NCBI GenBank assembly: GCA_016872055.1
Contig: VHBH01000001.1
Coordinates: forward strand, 62,001 to 126,000
Direction of reading: 5' to 3'
From: Nitrososphaerota archaeon
Lineage (GTDB): Archaea; Thermoproteota; Nitrososphaeria; Nitrososphaerales; Nitrosopumilaceae
Length of the DNA: 64,000 nt
The notes below the pieces were generated by a model. That model was not told the DNA's origin. It worked only from the letters and a program-made list of their open reading frames with translations, and ran no database searches. Position numbers and translations under genes: made by a program. Of this stretch, positions 47,377 to 56,981 are shown piece after piece. The first letter of the stretch is position 1. The number at the start of each line of letters is the position of its first letter.

Positions 47377-49222
47377 TCATAATATCGATATCATTTTTTG
47401 AAAAAGCTGATCTGGATAGTATTTTTCCTGCATCGGAACGTTTGGACATCTTGATTTTTCCGTGTCTAGCAACTCTTGCTGTTGCAACATATTGGTCTTT
47501 GATGTATAATTCTGCAAGCTGTCCACTGAAACGCTTGTTTACTTCAAAGAGTAAAGTATTTTTTGATTCGGAGAAATCAAATGATACTCCATGTCCTGAA
47601 CTCTCTGAAAATGGTTCTTGTGAGTCTTTTTCCTGGACATCGATGTGGACATGTAGTATCTTTTCCATCTCATTAATGGTAGTGCCGCCTTTTCCTATCA
47701 GTGACGGAATTGCGTCCTTTTTTATTTTGATTCGAACATTGTTTTCTGACAGGACCTCGATTTGCGGATTTGGATCAAATCTTCGTATTGTTTCTTTGAT
47801 TTTTTCTGCAGCCAGTTTGTAAACCCCAGACTTGGTTTCTGCGCCTTCCGTTACCGGAACAATTACGTTTTCTTCGCCAAAGGTATAGATTTCATACTCT
47901 AGTGTACCAGTCTCAAAATCTGCAATCTCTATTACAGGTCTTGCCAAGTCTTGCTCAACCATTCCTGACGGTACCTTGACTTTTAATTCTAAATCATAAA
48001 CTTTGGCAATACCTCCATCTTTTACAAACACCACAGTATCAATTACGCTTGGAATCATCCCGAGCTCTATTTTTCCAATAAATCTTTGTATTCCATCAAG
48101 AGGCATGTTTGCGTGAACCACGCCAACCATCCCTACACCTGCAAGCCTCAAGTCAGCAAATACCCTAAAGTCATTCCTTTGTCGCACCTCATCAAATATT
48201 GTATAATCTGGCCTGACAAGTAACAAAATATCTGCTGAATTCTCAAAGCTACCATCCAGTTTGGTGTACTGAGTTACATTTTTGTCGACTTGGAGGTCTC
48301 GCGGTGACTCAAATGTCTTTACAACATTTCCCTTTGAGGCATAAAAATTCGCAATGCTTGATGCAAGTGTGCTTTTGCCAGAGCCCGGAGGCCCAGAAAT
48401 AATTACTCCTTCGGCTTGGTCTGAAAGCCTTTCCATTAGTTTTGTAGATACACAATATTGGTCCAGCGTCATTTTTATGGTTGGATGAACTATAGTTATT
48501 TCGTGTGATTCCGAAAATGGTGGTCTAGTTATCGCTATTCTGTAATCTGCATATTGTATGACTAGTGCACCTGATTTTGAGATTTCTATTGTTCCTGCGT
48601 TCGATATTTTGCTTGCTTCCAGAATTTGTGTAGTGATTAATTCCAGGTATTGCTCATCAAGCGTTTTTTCTTCTAGTTTGACTAGAACAAATGCACCTGG
48701 TCTTCCTTTTTTGGCAAAAGGAGGATTGTTTTCCTTTAGGTGAACACTCATTGTTGTATTGTCAAAGAATCGCAAAAATTCAAGATTTGATGCAATTTTT
48801 TCCGGCTTTTGATAGAATACTGAAATTCCCTCTGCTTCTGCAGTCAAGCCCTGAACATAATCTGCCGTGTACAGTCTTGCAGAGTATTGTTTTGCAATGT
48901 CCTTTATGATTGCGTCAATTCTACCATGTTTTGCAAGTCGTATATCGTCAAGGCTTGGTCGCTGGCCTACAAACTGGATTTGGGTGTTGTTTTGCTGGCA
49001 TAGTTTTTGGATTTTTTTTATTTCCTCCAAGCCTACAAAGCCCTGCTCTTTTCCCTGCGAAGCTTGCGCCTGCAGCTCATCTAGTGCAGCCATTGGGATT
49101 ATCAGATCATCCTGTATTGACTTTGACTCGAGTTGTTTTGCTATAAAGCCATTAATTATTACACTGGTGTCTGCAACTATTTTTGGCACAAGTCCCCAAG
49201 ACAGACTGGCACTATTAACCAT
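47363..49222 (-). CDS. PIN-domain ATPase with KH domain (PINA type)
   Basis: 619 residues in order: PIN domain (KIVADTSVIINGF at 14; acidic residues in LYTADY) , a linker, a VirB11/PilT-like ATPase with Walker A GPPGSGKST near 275 and DYTIFDEVRQRND Walker B region, a KH domain (IPSLIGKGGTTINEM) and a C-terminal basic region. This is the archaeal PINA architecture, reported in Sulfolobus to act on Holliday junctions. It overlaps convergent dtxR-like gene by 14 bases. Confidence 0.95.
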   Translation of the reverse strand: MVNSASLSWGLVPKIVADTSVIINGFIAKQLESKSIQDDLIIPMAALDELQAQASQGKEQGFVGLEEIKKIQKLCQQNNTQIQFVGQRPSLDDIRLAKHGRIDAIIKDIAKQYSARLYTADYVQGLTAEAEGISVFYQKPEKIASNLEFLRFFDNTTMSVHLKENNPPFAKKGRPGAFVLVKLEEKTLDEQYLELITTQILEASKISNAGTIEISKSGALVIQYADYRIAITRPPFSESHEITIVHPTIKMTLDQYCVSTKLMERLSDQAEGVIISGPPGSGKSTLASSIANFYASKGNVVKTFESPRDLQVDKNVTQYTKLDGSFENSADILLLVRPDYTIFDEVRQRNDFRVFADLRLAGVGMVGVVHANMPLDGIQRFIGKIELGMIPSVIDTVVFVKDGGIAKVYDLELKVKVPSGMVEQDLARPVIEIADFETGTLEYEIYTFGEENVIVPVTEGAETKSGVYKLAAEKIKETIRRFDPNPQIEVLSENNVRIKIKKDAIPSLIGKGGTTINEMEKILHVHIDVQEKDSQEPFSESSGHGVSFDFSESKNTLLFEVNKRFSGQLAELYIKDQYVATARVARHGKIKMSKRSDAGKILSRSAFSKNDIDIMIKDS

Positions 49223-49590
49223 AACTACAAACTAAACTTTTCATACCAAATAAAGATCAGAAAAAACAATTTCAACAATAGGAGACAAGAATGTGATTAT
49301 CATAGAAGACGGCCCAGGCGCCGGCATTTTGCCAAAATAATTTCTAACCAAATTTGGACTCAAAAATCTACTATTTTCAAAGTGGCAAAACCTGAATAGC
49401 GGCGTTTATGGAACCAGTATAATCAAAAAGATCCCGCTAGGTTTCTAGATTACAACTTACAGATGTGGCTGGTTCGTGAACCATGGTTAGATTTACTCTT
49501 ACAAAGGGAGGCCATAAAGTCGCAATGTAATCAAATAATCAAAACTTTTCAACATAGCCCAAAATAACCCAAGTTTTGCGATTCCCAAGC
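49223..49590. other. Intergenic region
   Basis: About 370 bases between the PINA gene and the next small gene. Weak features only: a short open stretch ending GPGAGILPK near 49340 without a good start, and a TGGTTC-GT-GAACCA palindrome near 49470. No tRNA was found despite a careful look. Confidence 0.35.
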
Positions 49591-49722
49591 ATGGATAAGA
49601 ACACTGAATTTTATGCCACGTGTAGTGAATATTTTGCGGCATTGCGCAAGGCAGGCAAAAACGACTATGCGTTTGAGGATGAATACTTTTACACTATGCC
49701 GGTGATTTCAGGCAACAAATAA
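49591..49722 (+). CDS. Small acidic hypothetical protein (43 aa)
   Basis: MDKNTEFYATCSEYFAALRK opens a 43-residue ATG frame, acidic and aromatic (YAFEDEYFYTMP). It is close to and on the same strand as tldD (24-base gap). Codon content looks real. Function unknown. Confidence 0.5.
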   Translation: MDKNTEFYATCSEYFAALRKAGKNDYAFEDEYFYTMPVISGNK

Positions 49723-49746
49723 CAATAAGCAACATCTCAAAAAATC

Positions 49747-51120
49747 GTGGAATGTCAAAATGCAATCAAAATTGCGCTAGAGCATGGCGCAACATACTGC
49801 GATGTCAGATCAGAGCGGAGTAAAAAGCAAGGAATCGTAGTGGAGACTGGACATCTGGAACAGTCCCAAATAAAATTTGACAGAGGGATAGGAATCAGAA
49901 TTCTCTATGATGGTGCTTGGGGATTTTTTGCCACAACCGATGATGGAAAAGTAAATGATGGTATAATTTCTGCAATAAAGGCAGCAAAGGCCACATCAAA
50001 AAAGAACAAAGTAAAACTTGCAAACATACCAACAAATAAAAAAACAATAGAATTTACGATTACTAAAAAACCGGAAATCGAAGACTTGACAAGATTAGCA
50101 TTTGAATGCGACAGCATAATGAAGGAAAATAAGAAAATTACAAAAAGACAGATCTTTGCACAGTCAATCTTTACTGAAAAGAATTTTGAAAGCAGCGAAG
50201 GAGTCATAATTACTCAAAACTATATGGATTGTACAATAGACCTAACGGTGACTGCTCGACAGAACATAACACAATCAATCAACATTACTGAAGGTGGGCG
50301 CGGCGGGCTTGAAAAGATCAGCGATGCAACAAAATCTGCAAAAGAGATATCGGACAAGGTAGTCCAGCTCCTAGACGCCAAGGCGCCGAAGGAGGAAAAG
50401 GCAACACTTGTGATGAATCCCGACTTTGTTGCACTGCTTACGCACGAGATTTTAGGGCATCCATCAGAAGCAGATAGAATCCTTGGAAAGGAGATGGCTT
50501 GGGCAGGAGGTGCGTGGTGGGCAGGAAAGCTGGGGCAAAAAATCGGCTCTGATACCCTAAATGTAATTGATGATCCCACAATGGCAAGCCTTGGCCAATT
50601 TGCATTTGATGACGAGGGGGTAAAGACAAAAAGAACAAGACTAGTTCATAATGGCACCCTAGTAAACCACATGCACAGCCGAGAAACTGCAGAGATCTTT
50701 GGGGTGGAGCCGACTGGCTCTATGCGGGCAACATCATATCAGTTCATGCCGTTGATTAGAATGTCATGTACATGTATAGAACCGGGAGAATGGAGCCCCC
50801 AGGAAATTATCAAGGAAGTCAAACATGGGTATCTTATATCAAACATGAAAGTGCCGTCAATAGACATGAAACGCCACAACTGGAGCATTTCTGCCCAATA
50901 TGCAAACAGAATTGAGAATGGAGAGGTAAAGGAATTGTTGCGTGATATCATTATAGTAGGAACTGCTCCAGAATTTTTCTCGTCAATTGACGCATGTGGT
51001 GATGACTTTACCATACGCCCAATCACCAACTGTGGCAAAGGAGATCCAATGCAGCAAATGAAAATGGGAAACGGAGGACCTACAATACGTGGCGTGGCAA
51101 CAATTAGGAGCGCGGGATGA
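49747..51120 (+). CDS. tldD: TldD/PmbA-family metalloprotease
   Basis: 457 residues with the TldD zinc motif HEILGH (HExxxH, near residue 232), the N-terminal fold (GATYCDVRSER; RGIGIRILYDGAWGFFAT) and the C-terminal IRSAG end. TldD normally pairs with TldE/PmbA to degrade peptides; no partner is adjacent here, so it may be elsewhere or the protein may act alone. GTG start at 49747. Its stop overlaps the ATG of the UDG gene. Confidence 0.94.
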   Translation: MECQNAIKIALEHGATYCDVRSERSKKQGIVVETGHLEQSQIKFDRGIGIRILYDGAWGFFATTDDGKVNDGIISAIKAAKATSKKNKVKLANIPTNKKTIEFTITKKPEIEDLTRLAFECDSIMKENKKITKRQIFAQSIFTEKNFESSEGVIITQNYMDCTIDLTVTARQNITQSINITEGGRGGLEKISDATKSAKEISDKVVQLLDAKAPKEEKATLVMNPDFVALLTHEILGHPSEADRILGKEMAWAGGAWWAGKLGQKIGSDTLNVIDDPTMASLGQFAFDDEGVKTKRTRLVHNGTLVNHMHSRETAEIFGVEPTGSMRATSYQFMPLIRMSCTCIEPGEWSPQEIIKEVKHGYLISNMKVPSIDMKRHNWSISAQYANRIENGEVKELLRDIIIVGTAPEFFSSIDACGDDFTIRPITNCGKGDPMQQMKMGNGGPTIRGVATIRSAG

Positions 51121-51656
51121 ATATTTCTGAAATTAGGGATCAGGTAATTTCTTGCACCAAATGTGAACTATGCAAGACTCGTACCAATGCAGTTCCAGGA
51201 AAGGGAAATCCAAGTGCCAAAATTGTATTCATTGGTGAAGCACCTGGAAGAATGGAAGACATAAGAGGCGAGCCGTTTGTGGGCTCGGCAGGAAAGAAAC
51301 TAGCCGATGCACTTGCAAAAAATGGGATTTTGCGAGATTCTGTATATATTACAAACGTGGTCAAGTGCCGCCCGCCAAGTAACCGGGTTCCAAATGAATC
51401 CGAGCGGGAATCATGCAGAGCATATCTTGATGCAGAGATAGAAGTAATGAATCCGGAGATAATCTGCGTATTGGGCAACACCGCAAGCAAGTCTGTCTTT
51501 GGGCAGGGAGAAATAACAAAGAACAGAGGCAAGATTATAGAAAAAGATGGCAAAAAATATTTTCTGACGTTTCACCCTGCGGCAATGATTTACAACCAAG
51601 AATTGGCCGCAATATTTGAGTCAGACATTGCAACACTTGCAAAACTAGTAAAATGA
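51117..51656 (+). CDS. udg: Family 4 uracil-DNA glycosylase (Fe-S type)
   Basis: Removes uracil from DNA after cytosine deamination. 179 residues: cluster Cys pair CTKCELC near 13-19 and later Cys in VVKCRPP and ERESCRAY, active-site GEAPGRMED near 40-48 and the FHPAA motif near the end (HPxA). Translationally coupled to tldD and to the following glycosylase (ATGA overlaps at both ends). Confidence 0.96.
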   Translation: MNISEIRDQVISCTKCELCKTRTNAVPGKGNPSAKIVFIGEAPGRMEDIRGEPFVGSAGKKLADALAKNGILRDSVYITNVVKCRPPSNRVPNESERESCRAYLDAEIEVMNPEIICVLGNTASKSVFGQGEITKNRGKIIEKDGKKYFLTFHPAAMIYNQELAAIFESDIATLAKLVK

Positions 51657-52219
51657 TACTAGCACGAAAATTCTACGAGCAAGACACAGTAGATGTCGCA
51701 AGGAACCTCCTAGGCAAAGTTCTGGTGCGCAAAATAGGAAAAACCACAGTATCAGGCATAATTACAGAGACTGAAGCCTACCGCCAAGCGGATGACCCTG
51801 CAAGCCATGCATATAGAGGAATCACTCCTAGAAACCAGGCAATGTTTGGAAACGTCGGATGTACCTACGTGTATTTTACATACGGAATGTATCATTGTCT
51901 CAATGTTGTGGCAAGAAGCCAAAAGCATCGAGCAGGTGCAGTCTTGATTCGCGGATTACAGCCAAAGACTGGAATTGACACCATGATAAAAAACAGAAAG
52001 ACCGACAAGATTACAAATCTGACAAGCGGTCCTGGTAAACTCACAATAGCGCTAGACATTACAAAAAAGCAGTACGGCGAAGACTTGGTAAGATCATCAA
52101 AATTATACATCACCGAAGGAGTTACGCCGGACAGAATAATTGCGTCGCCTAGAATCGGGATTCGACTAGGTGTGGATAAGAAATGGAACTTTAGGACTAG
52201 TCATCGTCTTTTTGTATAG
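51653..52219 (+). CDS. 3-methyladenine-DNA glycosylase (AAG/MPG family)
   Basis: Excises alkylated purines. 188 residues with the AAG pattern: LLGKVLVRKIG, ITETEAYRQADDPASHAYRG (catalytic Glu), VYFTYGMYHCLNVV and SGPGKLTIAL. ATG overlaps the udg stop, so the two repair enzymes are made together. Convergent with the VTT gene, overlapping 23 bases. Confidence 0.95.
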   Translation: MILARKFYEQDTVDVARNLLGKVLVRKIGKTTVSGIITETEAYRQADDPASHAYRGITPRNQAMFGNVGCTYVYFTYGMYHCLNVVARSQKHRAGAVLIRGLQPKTGIDTMIKNRKTDKITNLTSGPGKLTIALDITKKQYGEDLVRSSKLYITEGVTPDRIIASPRIGIRLGVDKKWNFRTSHRLFV

Positions 52220-52826
52220 TCCATGGTGCGAACCTGCCAAGGATTTTTTCCCAATTTAGGCGTAAGACCAATAGCACTGAGCCTGTTGTTACTGCTACAA
52301 ACACGCCAAATCCTACATAGATTATGGTCGGATCCTCTATGTCCTCCAGAAACGGGTCGACATGGTTCATTCCAAAATAATGTGATATCAGCACTATGAT
52401 ATAGCACAAAATTATTTTACCAATCAAAGTAGAGATGAAAAATCTTAGAGGGTTGTATTTTGCAAGACCTAGGGGAATATAGATGAGATCATCTGGAATT
52501 GGAGTAGCGGCAGCTACAAATGCGGCTGCTGCCCCGTAACGCTTGACTAGTCTCTCAAATGGCCTCATTCTTTTTCTTGTCTTTTCCGTTATTATTCTTC
52601 GTCCTTCATATGATATCAGAAATATGATCTGCTTTGCGACAGTAGATGTTATCGCCGCAATTAACACCAAATAATGTATGTTGAACTTATCACCAGCAGA
52701 CATTGTAGCTAATAATATGAAAGAAGGTAGCGGAACAAAAGGGATGAGTGAACCAAAAAAGCTTACCAGTGCCAGGCCCAAATAGCCAATCTCGTCGGCA
52801 AATGGAAAAATGGTTGATAAATCCAC
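52197..52826 (-). CDS. VTT/DedA-family membrane protein
   Basis: 209 residues with about five membrane segments and the VTT-domain pattern: FFGSLIPFVPLPSFILLATM, a basic loop (GRRIITEKTRKRMRPFERL) and AAATPIPDDLIYIPLGLAKY with the Pro-rich reentrant turn. DedA/VTT proteins are linked to lipid scrambling or membrane homeostasis; the precise role is unknown. Confidence 0.9.
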   Translation of the reverse strand: MDLSTIFPFADEIGYLGLALVSFFGSLIPFVPLPSFILLATMSAGDKFNIHYLVLIAAITSTVAKQIIFLISYEGRRIITEKTRKRMRPFERLVKRYGAAAAFVAAATPIPDDLIYIPLGLAKYNPLRFFISTLIGKIILCYIIVLISHYFGMNHVDPFLEDIEDPTIIYVGFGVFVAVTTGSVLLVLRLNWEKILGRFAPWTIQKDDD

Positions 52827-52905
52827 GAACTTGGAAACGACAGATGATTATTAAGCCATTATACCACCACGAGCTTAAAATAGAATAAACCAATACCAAC
52901 AGAAA

Positions 52906-53280
52906 ATGGCTGCAAAAAAGCTGGAAGAAATCTGCAATAAGATTTCCGCAATTAGCCCTTACGTCCGGTTTGTTGGAATAATAAACACGACTGGGGAATT
53001 GTTGGCATACAAGATGAGAGAGGGCATGACGCCATTATTGGATTCTACGGCTACAAAAAACCAGTTTGCGCATATTGCCATAAAAACAGACATGGAGGCA
53101 AAATTTGATAAGAGTTTGGGCGAGGTACAGTTCGTGTGGGAGGAGCGCAGAAGAATCCAGACAATATCGTTTGCGGTGGGAAAGCATCGAGTTTGGGTTT
53201 CAATCGACAAAAAAGTCATACGAACAGAGATGCTCCGAATTATTGACTCGTGCTTGCCTATTGTGAAAAATTACTCGTAG
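52906..53280 (+). CDS. DUF6659-like protein, paralog 3 of 3
   Basis: 124 residues, the family pattern again: NKISAISPYVRFVGIINTTG then LLAYKMREGMTPLLDS, helix MEAKFDKSLGEVQFVWEERR and strands QTISFAVGKHRVWVSIDK. The start is fixed by a CTTAAAATA box 27 bases upstream. It is the most divergent of the three and lacks the second Gly of the GG turn. Convergent with the ABC ATPase by ten bases. Confidence 0.8.
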   Translation: MAAKKLEEICNKISAISPYVRFVGIINTTGELLAYKMREGMTPLLDSTATKNQFAHIAIKTDMEAKFDKSLGEVQFVWEERRRIQTISFAVGKHRVWVSIDKKVIRTEMLRIIDSCLPIVKNYS

Positions 53281-54200
53281 AGCCAGCACTGCACGTATCC
53301 TGATTGGGTCTTGGTATATTTTGGGTCCAAGGTACACTTGTCCATTACACGATTGCACCTTGATGCGAACCGGCATCCAGATTTCGGGTTTACTAGTCCT
53401 GGGGGGGATCCCGTGATGTATTGTGGCTTTTGTAAATCGTTCATCCTTGGGATAGATTTGATTAGCGCCTGCGTGTATGGATGATTTGGATTTTGTATAA
53501 TTTGCTGCGCTGTTCCAAACTCTACCATCTGCCCCGCATACATGATTCCTATTTTTTCGCAGACCTCGGATATAACCGCCAGGTCATGTGATATTACAAC
53601 AAAGGAGACTCCTTGCTTTTTTAGCGACTTAAACAGATTTAGAATTTGGGACTGAACCAAAACATCCAGTGCAGTTGTTGGCTCATCAGCAATGACTATT
53701 TTTGGTTTTAGTAGTAACGCCATTGCTATCACTATTCTCTGCTTCATCCCACCTGAGAGTTCGTGTGGGTATTTTGTCAGTATGGATTCGTCGAGGCCGA
53801 CTTTAGACAATAATGAATCGATTATTTCTTTATCATCGGATTGGTGTTGTCTTTGAATGAATGAGAATTGCTGCGATATTGTATAAACTGGGTCCAGCGA
53901 GTTCATTGCCCCCTGGAATATCATAGCGATTTTCTTCCAACGATATTCTGAGTCAAACTCGGATTCGGACAGATCCAAAATGGATTTGCCTTCTAGAGTA
54001 ATATTACCTGACTCAATTTTGCCTCCAGGAATAGTCCTGATTATGGATAGTCCAAGCGTGCTTTTGCCGCATGCGCTCTCGCCTACTATTCCCACTGACT
54101 CACCCGGATTGATAGAAAAAGAGACATCCTGCACCGCCCTAACCGGCCCTTGTTCAGTAGGATATACTGCATTTAGATTTTGTATTGAAAGAAAACTCAT
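53271..54200 (-). CDS. Oligopeptide/dipeptide-type ABC transporter ATP-binding protein
   Basis: 309 residues: Walker A GESACGKST, Q-loop MIFQGAMNSLDP, signature LSGGMKQR, Walker B IVIADEPTTALD and the C-terminal oligopeptide-binding extension with Cys cluster (CRFASRC, C in DKCTLDP), known to hold an Fe-S or metal site in the DppD/OppD group. No permease or binding-protein gene is next to it, so it is an orphan in this window. ATG at 54200 (MSFLSIQN) is chosen over 54224. Confidence 0.94.
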   Translation of the reverse strand: MSFLSIQNLNAVYPTEQGPVRAVQDVSFSINPGESVGIVGESACGKSTLGLSIIRTIPGGKIESGNITLEGKSILDLSESEFDSEYRWKKIAMIFQGAMNSLDPVYTISQQFSFIQRQHQSDDKEIIDSLLSKVGLDESILTKYPHELSGGMKQRIVIAMALLLKPKIVIADEPTTALDVLVQSQILNLFKSLKKQGVSFVVISHDLAVISEVCEKIGIMYAGQMVEFGTAQQIIQNPNHPYTQALIKSIPRMNDLQKPQYITGSPPGLVNPKSGCRFASRCNRVMDKCTLDPKYTKTQSGYVQCWLYE

Positions 54201-54251
54201 GGATCGTTGAGCCAAGGGCAACATTTAACTTTGTTTTATTTTTGACTTGGA

Positions 54252-54767
54252 ATGTTGCAAGTACCCATCTGTGTCTTTGATGCAAAAAACTCGGTTCTCT
54301 GTCCACAATGCGAGTCGAAGCTGGAATCTGGTCTTCTCACGCAGGCAGACGTTGACGCGTCAATGAAGCTTGCCAAGCTTGCCAAGACAATTCCGGAAAT
54401 AGAGAAATTCTCAATGAATTCGTGTCGGCAAGTTATGTTGAATCATGTTTTGTATTTATCAAAGCATGATATTGACGCTACAAGAAAGAGCCGCACATTA
54501 TACCGGACAATATCTAGCGAGTTTTCAGGTAAGGTCTGGCTTGTGGAATCGGAGGCATCTGACAGGAAATTCATAGAGGACTTGTTCTTTCCTGCCAAGC
54601 TATTGTCAATTAACGCTGTTTGGGTACCTGGAGGCCTACAGAAAACAAAGGTAATTGTGTCTGGCAAACGAACCAGCCGATTCCCAATTGACACAGAGCA
54701 GGTGGCAAAGATTGTAAAAGAGCTGCGCCAGTTGGATATTGTAATAGAATTTGAGGAAAAGAAATGA
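54252..54767 (+). CDS. Zn-ribbon/KH-like nucleic-acid-binding protein (archaeal)
   Basis: 171 residues. The N-terminal part has a single CPQCESKL knuckle preceded by CVFDAKNS; a linker helix follows, then a basic alpha/beta region ending TKVIVSGKRTSRFPID that resembles a KH-type RNA-binding domain. Similar archaeal proteins are annotated as predicted nucleic-acid-binding proteins (from memory). Its stop overlaps the aspS start (ATGA), pointing to a role in translation. Confidence 0.72.
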   Translation: MLQVPICVFDAKNSVLCPQCESKLESGLLTQADVDASMKLAKLAKTIPEIEKFSMNSCRQVMLNHVLYLSKHDIDATRKSRTLYRTISSEFSGKVWLVESEASDRKFIEDLFFPAKLLSINAVWVPGGLQKTKVIVSGKRTSRFPIDTEQVAKIVKELRQLDIVIEFEEKK

Positions 54768-56044
54768 AGTTTAAAAAAACGCACGACATTGAATCCATAT
54801 CAATATCGCTAGAAGGAAAGCAGATAGTAATTGGCGGTTGGATAGAAGACCTACGTAAACTGGGCAAAATGTCGTTTCTCACCGTGCGAGATGTAACTGG
54901 TCTAGCACAAGTAATAGTCAAAGACATTACACTGCCTGAGGACATGACTCGCCAGACCGTAGTAATGGTACAGGGAATAGTGCAAGCAACAAAGGCGCGT
55001 GACTTTGCGTATGAGATTAAGGCCGAGGCAATCGACATTTTAACCAGGGCGATCCACCCATTACCAATAGACCCAATTGGAAGGTTGGAGTCAAACATTG
55101 ACAATCGACTAAATGCTCGTGCACTTGACTTGCGAAACCAGCGAGTCGCCGCAATATTCAAGATTCGCTCTGCTGTTTTGGCGTCACTGCGAAAGACATT
55201 CTTGGAGAAAAAATTCATCGAAATTACAACGCCGAAAATAATTGGTAGTGCAAGTGAAGGTGGTGCCAACCTGTTTTCATTGGAATATTTTGGAAAAAAA
55301 GCTTACCTTGCTCAATCACCACAACTATACAAAGAACAGATGACTATTGGATTAGAACGCGTATTTGAGATTGCGGCATTTTACAGAGCAGAAAAATCCC
55401 ATACAGGTCGACACCTATCAGAATTTACATCAATCGATTTGGAGGCCGCATTCATTGACTATACCGATGTCATACAGATCCTAGAGGATCTGGTGATGCA
55501 GGTATTTCGCGATGTCATTGCAAACTGCCAAAAAGAGCTTGTCATATTGGAGAGAAAGTTGGAAGTTCCTAAAACACCATTTGATAGAATAACATACTCG
55601 CAATTAATTGATGAGCTCAAAACCAAAGGAGTCGATTTGAAATGGGGAGATGATCTATTGGATTCTCATCTAAGATTGGTTGGCGAGTCCCATCCAGGAC
55701 TGTTCTTTTTGCTTGACTGGCCTATGGCGCTAAAGCCGTTCTATATCCATCCAAAAGATGACGACCCCAAGGTTTCACGCTCATTTGATTTGCAGTTTGG
55801 GCATTTGGAGCTGTCATCTGGAGGTAGAAGACTGCACGATCCTGCCATGCTCAAATCCAGAATAGCAGAGCAGGGACTGGACACTGCAACATTTGAGGAT
55901 CACTTGCGTGCGTTTGACTGGGGCATGCCGCCTCACTCTGGATGTGGAATGGGACTAGATAGACTGATGACTGTGATAGTTGGAACGGACAATGTCCGCG
56001 AAGTAGTGCTGTATCCTCGCGACCCAGATAGATTATCGCCATAA
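54764..56044 (+). CDS. aspS: Aspartyl-tRNA synthetase (archaeal, possibly non-discriminating Asp/Asn)
   Basis: 426 residues: N-terminal OB-fold anticodon-binding domain (VIGGWIEDLRKLGKMSFLTV) and class II catalytic domain with motif 2 FYRAEKSHTGRHLSEFTSID and motif 3 GCGMGLDRLMTVIVG. Archaeal AspRS of this length may charge both tRNA-Asp and tRNA-Asn, with amidation by GatCAB; discrimination depends on residues I cannot judge without alignment. Confidence 0.97.
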   Translation: MKFKKTHDIESISISLEGKQIVIGGWIEDLRKLGKMSFLTVRDVTGLAQVIVKDITLPEDMTRQTVVMVQGIVQATKARDFAYEIKAEAIDILTRAIHPLPIDPIGRLESNIDNRLNARALDLRNQRVAAIFKIRSAVLASLRKTFLEKKFIEITTPKIIGSASEGGANLFSLEYFGKKAYLAQSPQLYKEQMTIGLERVFEIAAFYRAEKSHTGRHLSEFTSIDLEAAFIDYTDVIQILEDLVMQVFRDVIANCQKELVILERKLEVPKTPFDRITYSQLIDELKTKGVDLKWGDDLLDSHLRLVGESHPGLFFLLDWPMALKPFYIHPKDDDPKVSRSFDLQFGHLELSSGGRRLHDPAMLKSRIAEQGLDTATFEDHLRAFDWGMPPHSGCGMGLDRLMTVIVGTDNVREVVLYPRDPDRLSP

Positions 56045-56512
56045 TTTAAATTCATAATTGAAATCTTTGATTATCAAAATTAGATCATTATTTAGTAATT
56101 TTACAATAACGAAAATTTGTGTGGACATAGTTCTAGAAGACATATCTGTCAAAACCAGAACCTCGTGAGTTTATGAGTCATTCAGATGGAATTATTTTTG
56201 TCTGTGTAAAAATCTTAATTATTGACGTACAAGTGATACATTTAGAGATACCCCTCGTATTTCTAAAATATCACAATCGCACTGATTGAATCTTCTGAGA
56301 TCTTTTCTAGATAATCTATATACATTTACAATCTTCAATCATTCCTTCATCCTTCATTACATTTCTTTGTGAACGGATGTCACCTATTGCATCTTCTACA
56401 TTGTTAAATCTGCTGGTGTATTATCAAGTCACTTTGCGAATTAATATTACAAGTTATTGAGCCATGAAAATTATAGAAAAAAGTAATAAGGTACAAAGTT
56501 CAATTGGTGTAA
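56045..56512. other. A/T-rich intergenic region
   Basis: About 470 bases after aspS without a convincing coding frame, tRNA or repeat on either strand. The last 60 bases are A/T rich and should hold the promoter for the next gene. Confidence 0.4.
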
Positions 56513-56857
56513 TTGGGTATCTGTGAATTTTGTAATTCTCCATTCGGCGACAGAAAGTGTTACTTTTGCGGAAAAACATCTTGTACCTCATGCATGACCG
56601 ATGACAGAACCCGCTGCAAAAAGTGCTACATCGGAAAGGCTAAGCTGTCATGGAAGCAAATAATCAGAAGAAATAAGCTCATAGTGGGCTTTGTCGCATT
56701 CATTTGGTTTTATGCAGTGTTTCCAGGGCCACTGATTCCAGGCCTGCACACGGGATACTATGTGGTGTTTGTCATTGCTGGTGTAGTATGCATGATACCA
56801 TTATGTCTGATGATGTTTTTTTGGTCGCGCAATCCCCCGTCATCTGATGTAAAATAA
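56513..56857 (+). CDS. Zn-ribbon membrane protein
   Basis: 114 residues: an N-terminal zinc module with CEFC, CYFC, CTSC and CKKC pairs in the first 40 residues, then two membrane helices (LIVGFVAFIWFYAVFPG; YVVFVIAGVVCMIPLCLMMF) and a short tail. The start is TTG at 56513. It is probably a membrane-bound B-box-like or rubredoxin-like module; no function assigned. Confidence 0.75.
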   Translation: MGICEFCNSPFGDRKCYFCGKTSCTSCMTDDRTRCKKCYIGKAKLSWKQIIRRNKLIVGFVAFIWFYAVFPGPLIPGLHTGYYVVFVIAGVVCMIPLCLMMFFWSRNPPSSDVK

Positions 56858-56981
56858 TCTTTGCGTTGATGCAGATTGGATAATTTCTAGTTTTGTATTT
56901 TTAGAAAAATTAGCACTAGAAGATTATTTCTCCACTTGGTTTTAATGTAAAAATAACGTATTATTGACCGAGGAGAAAAAC

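Noticed and set aside
49133-49399. 88-residue plus-strand frame
   Set aside because: Its first part overlaps the PINA gene start on the other strand, and its Arg-rich body (HRRRPRRRHF) has no helix or motif support.
49466-49484. TGGTTCGTGAACCA palindrome
   Set aside because: Short palindrome with no T-run, no paired copy and no clear position relative to a promoter; left as an intergenic remark.
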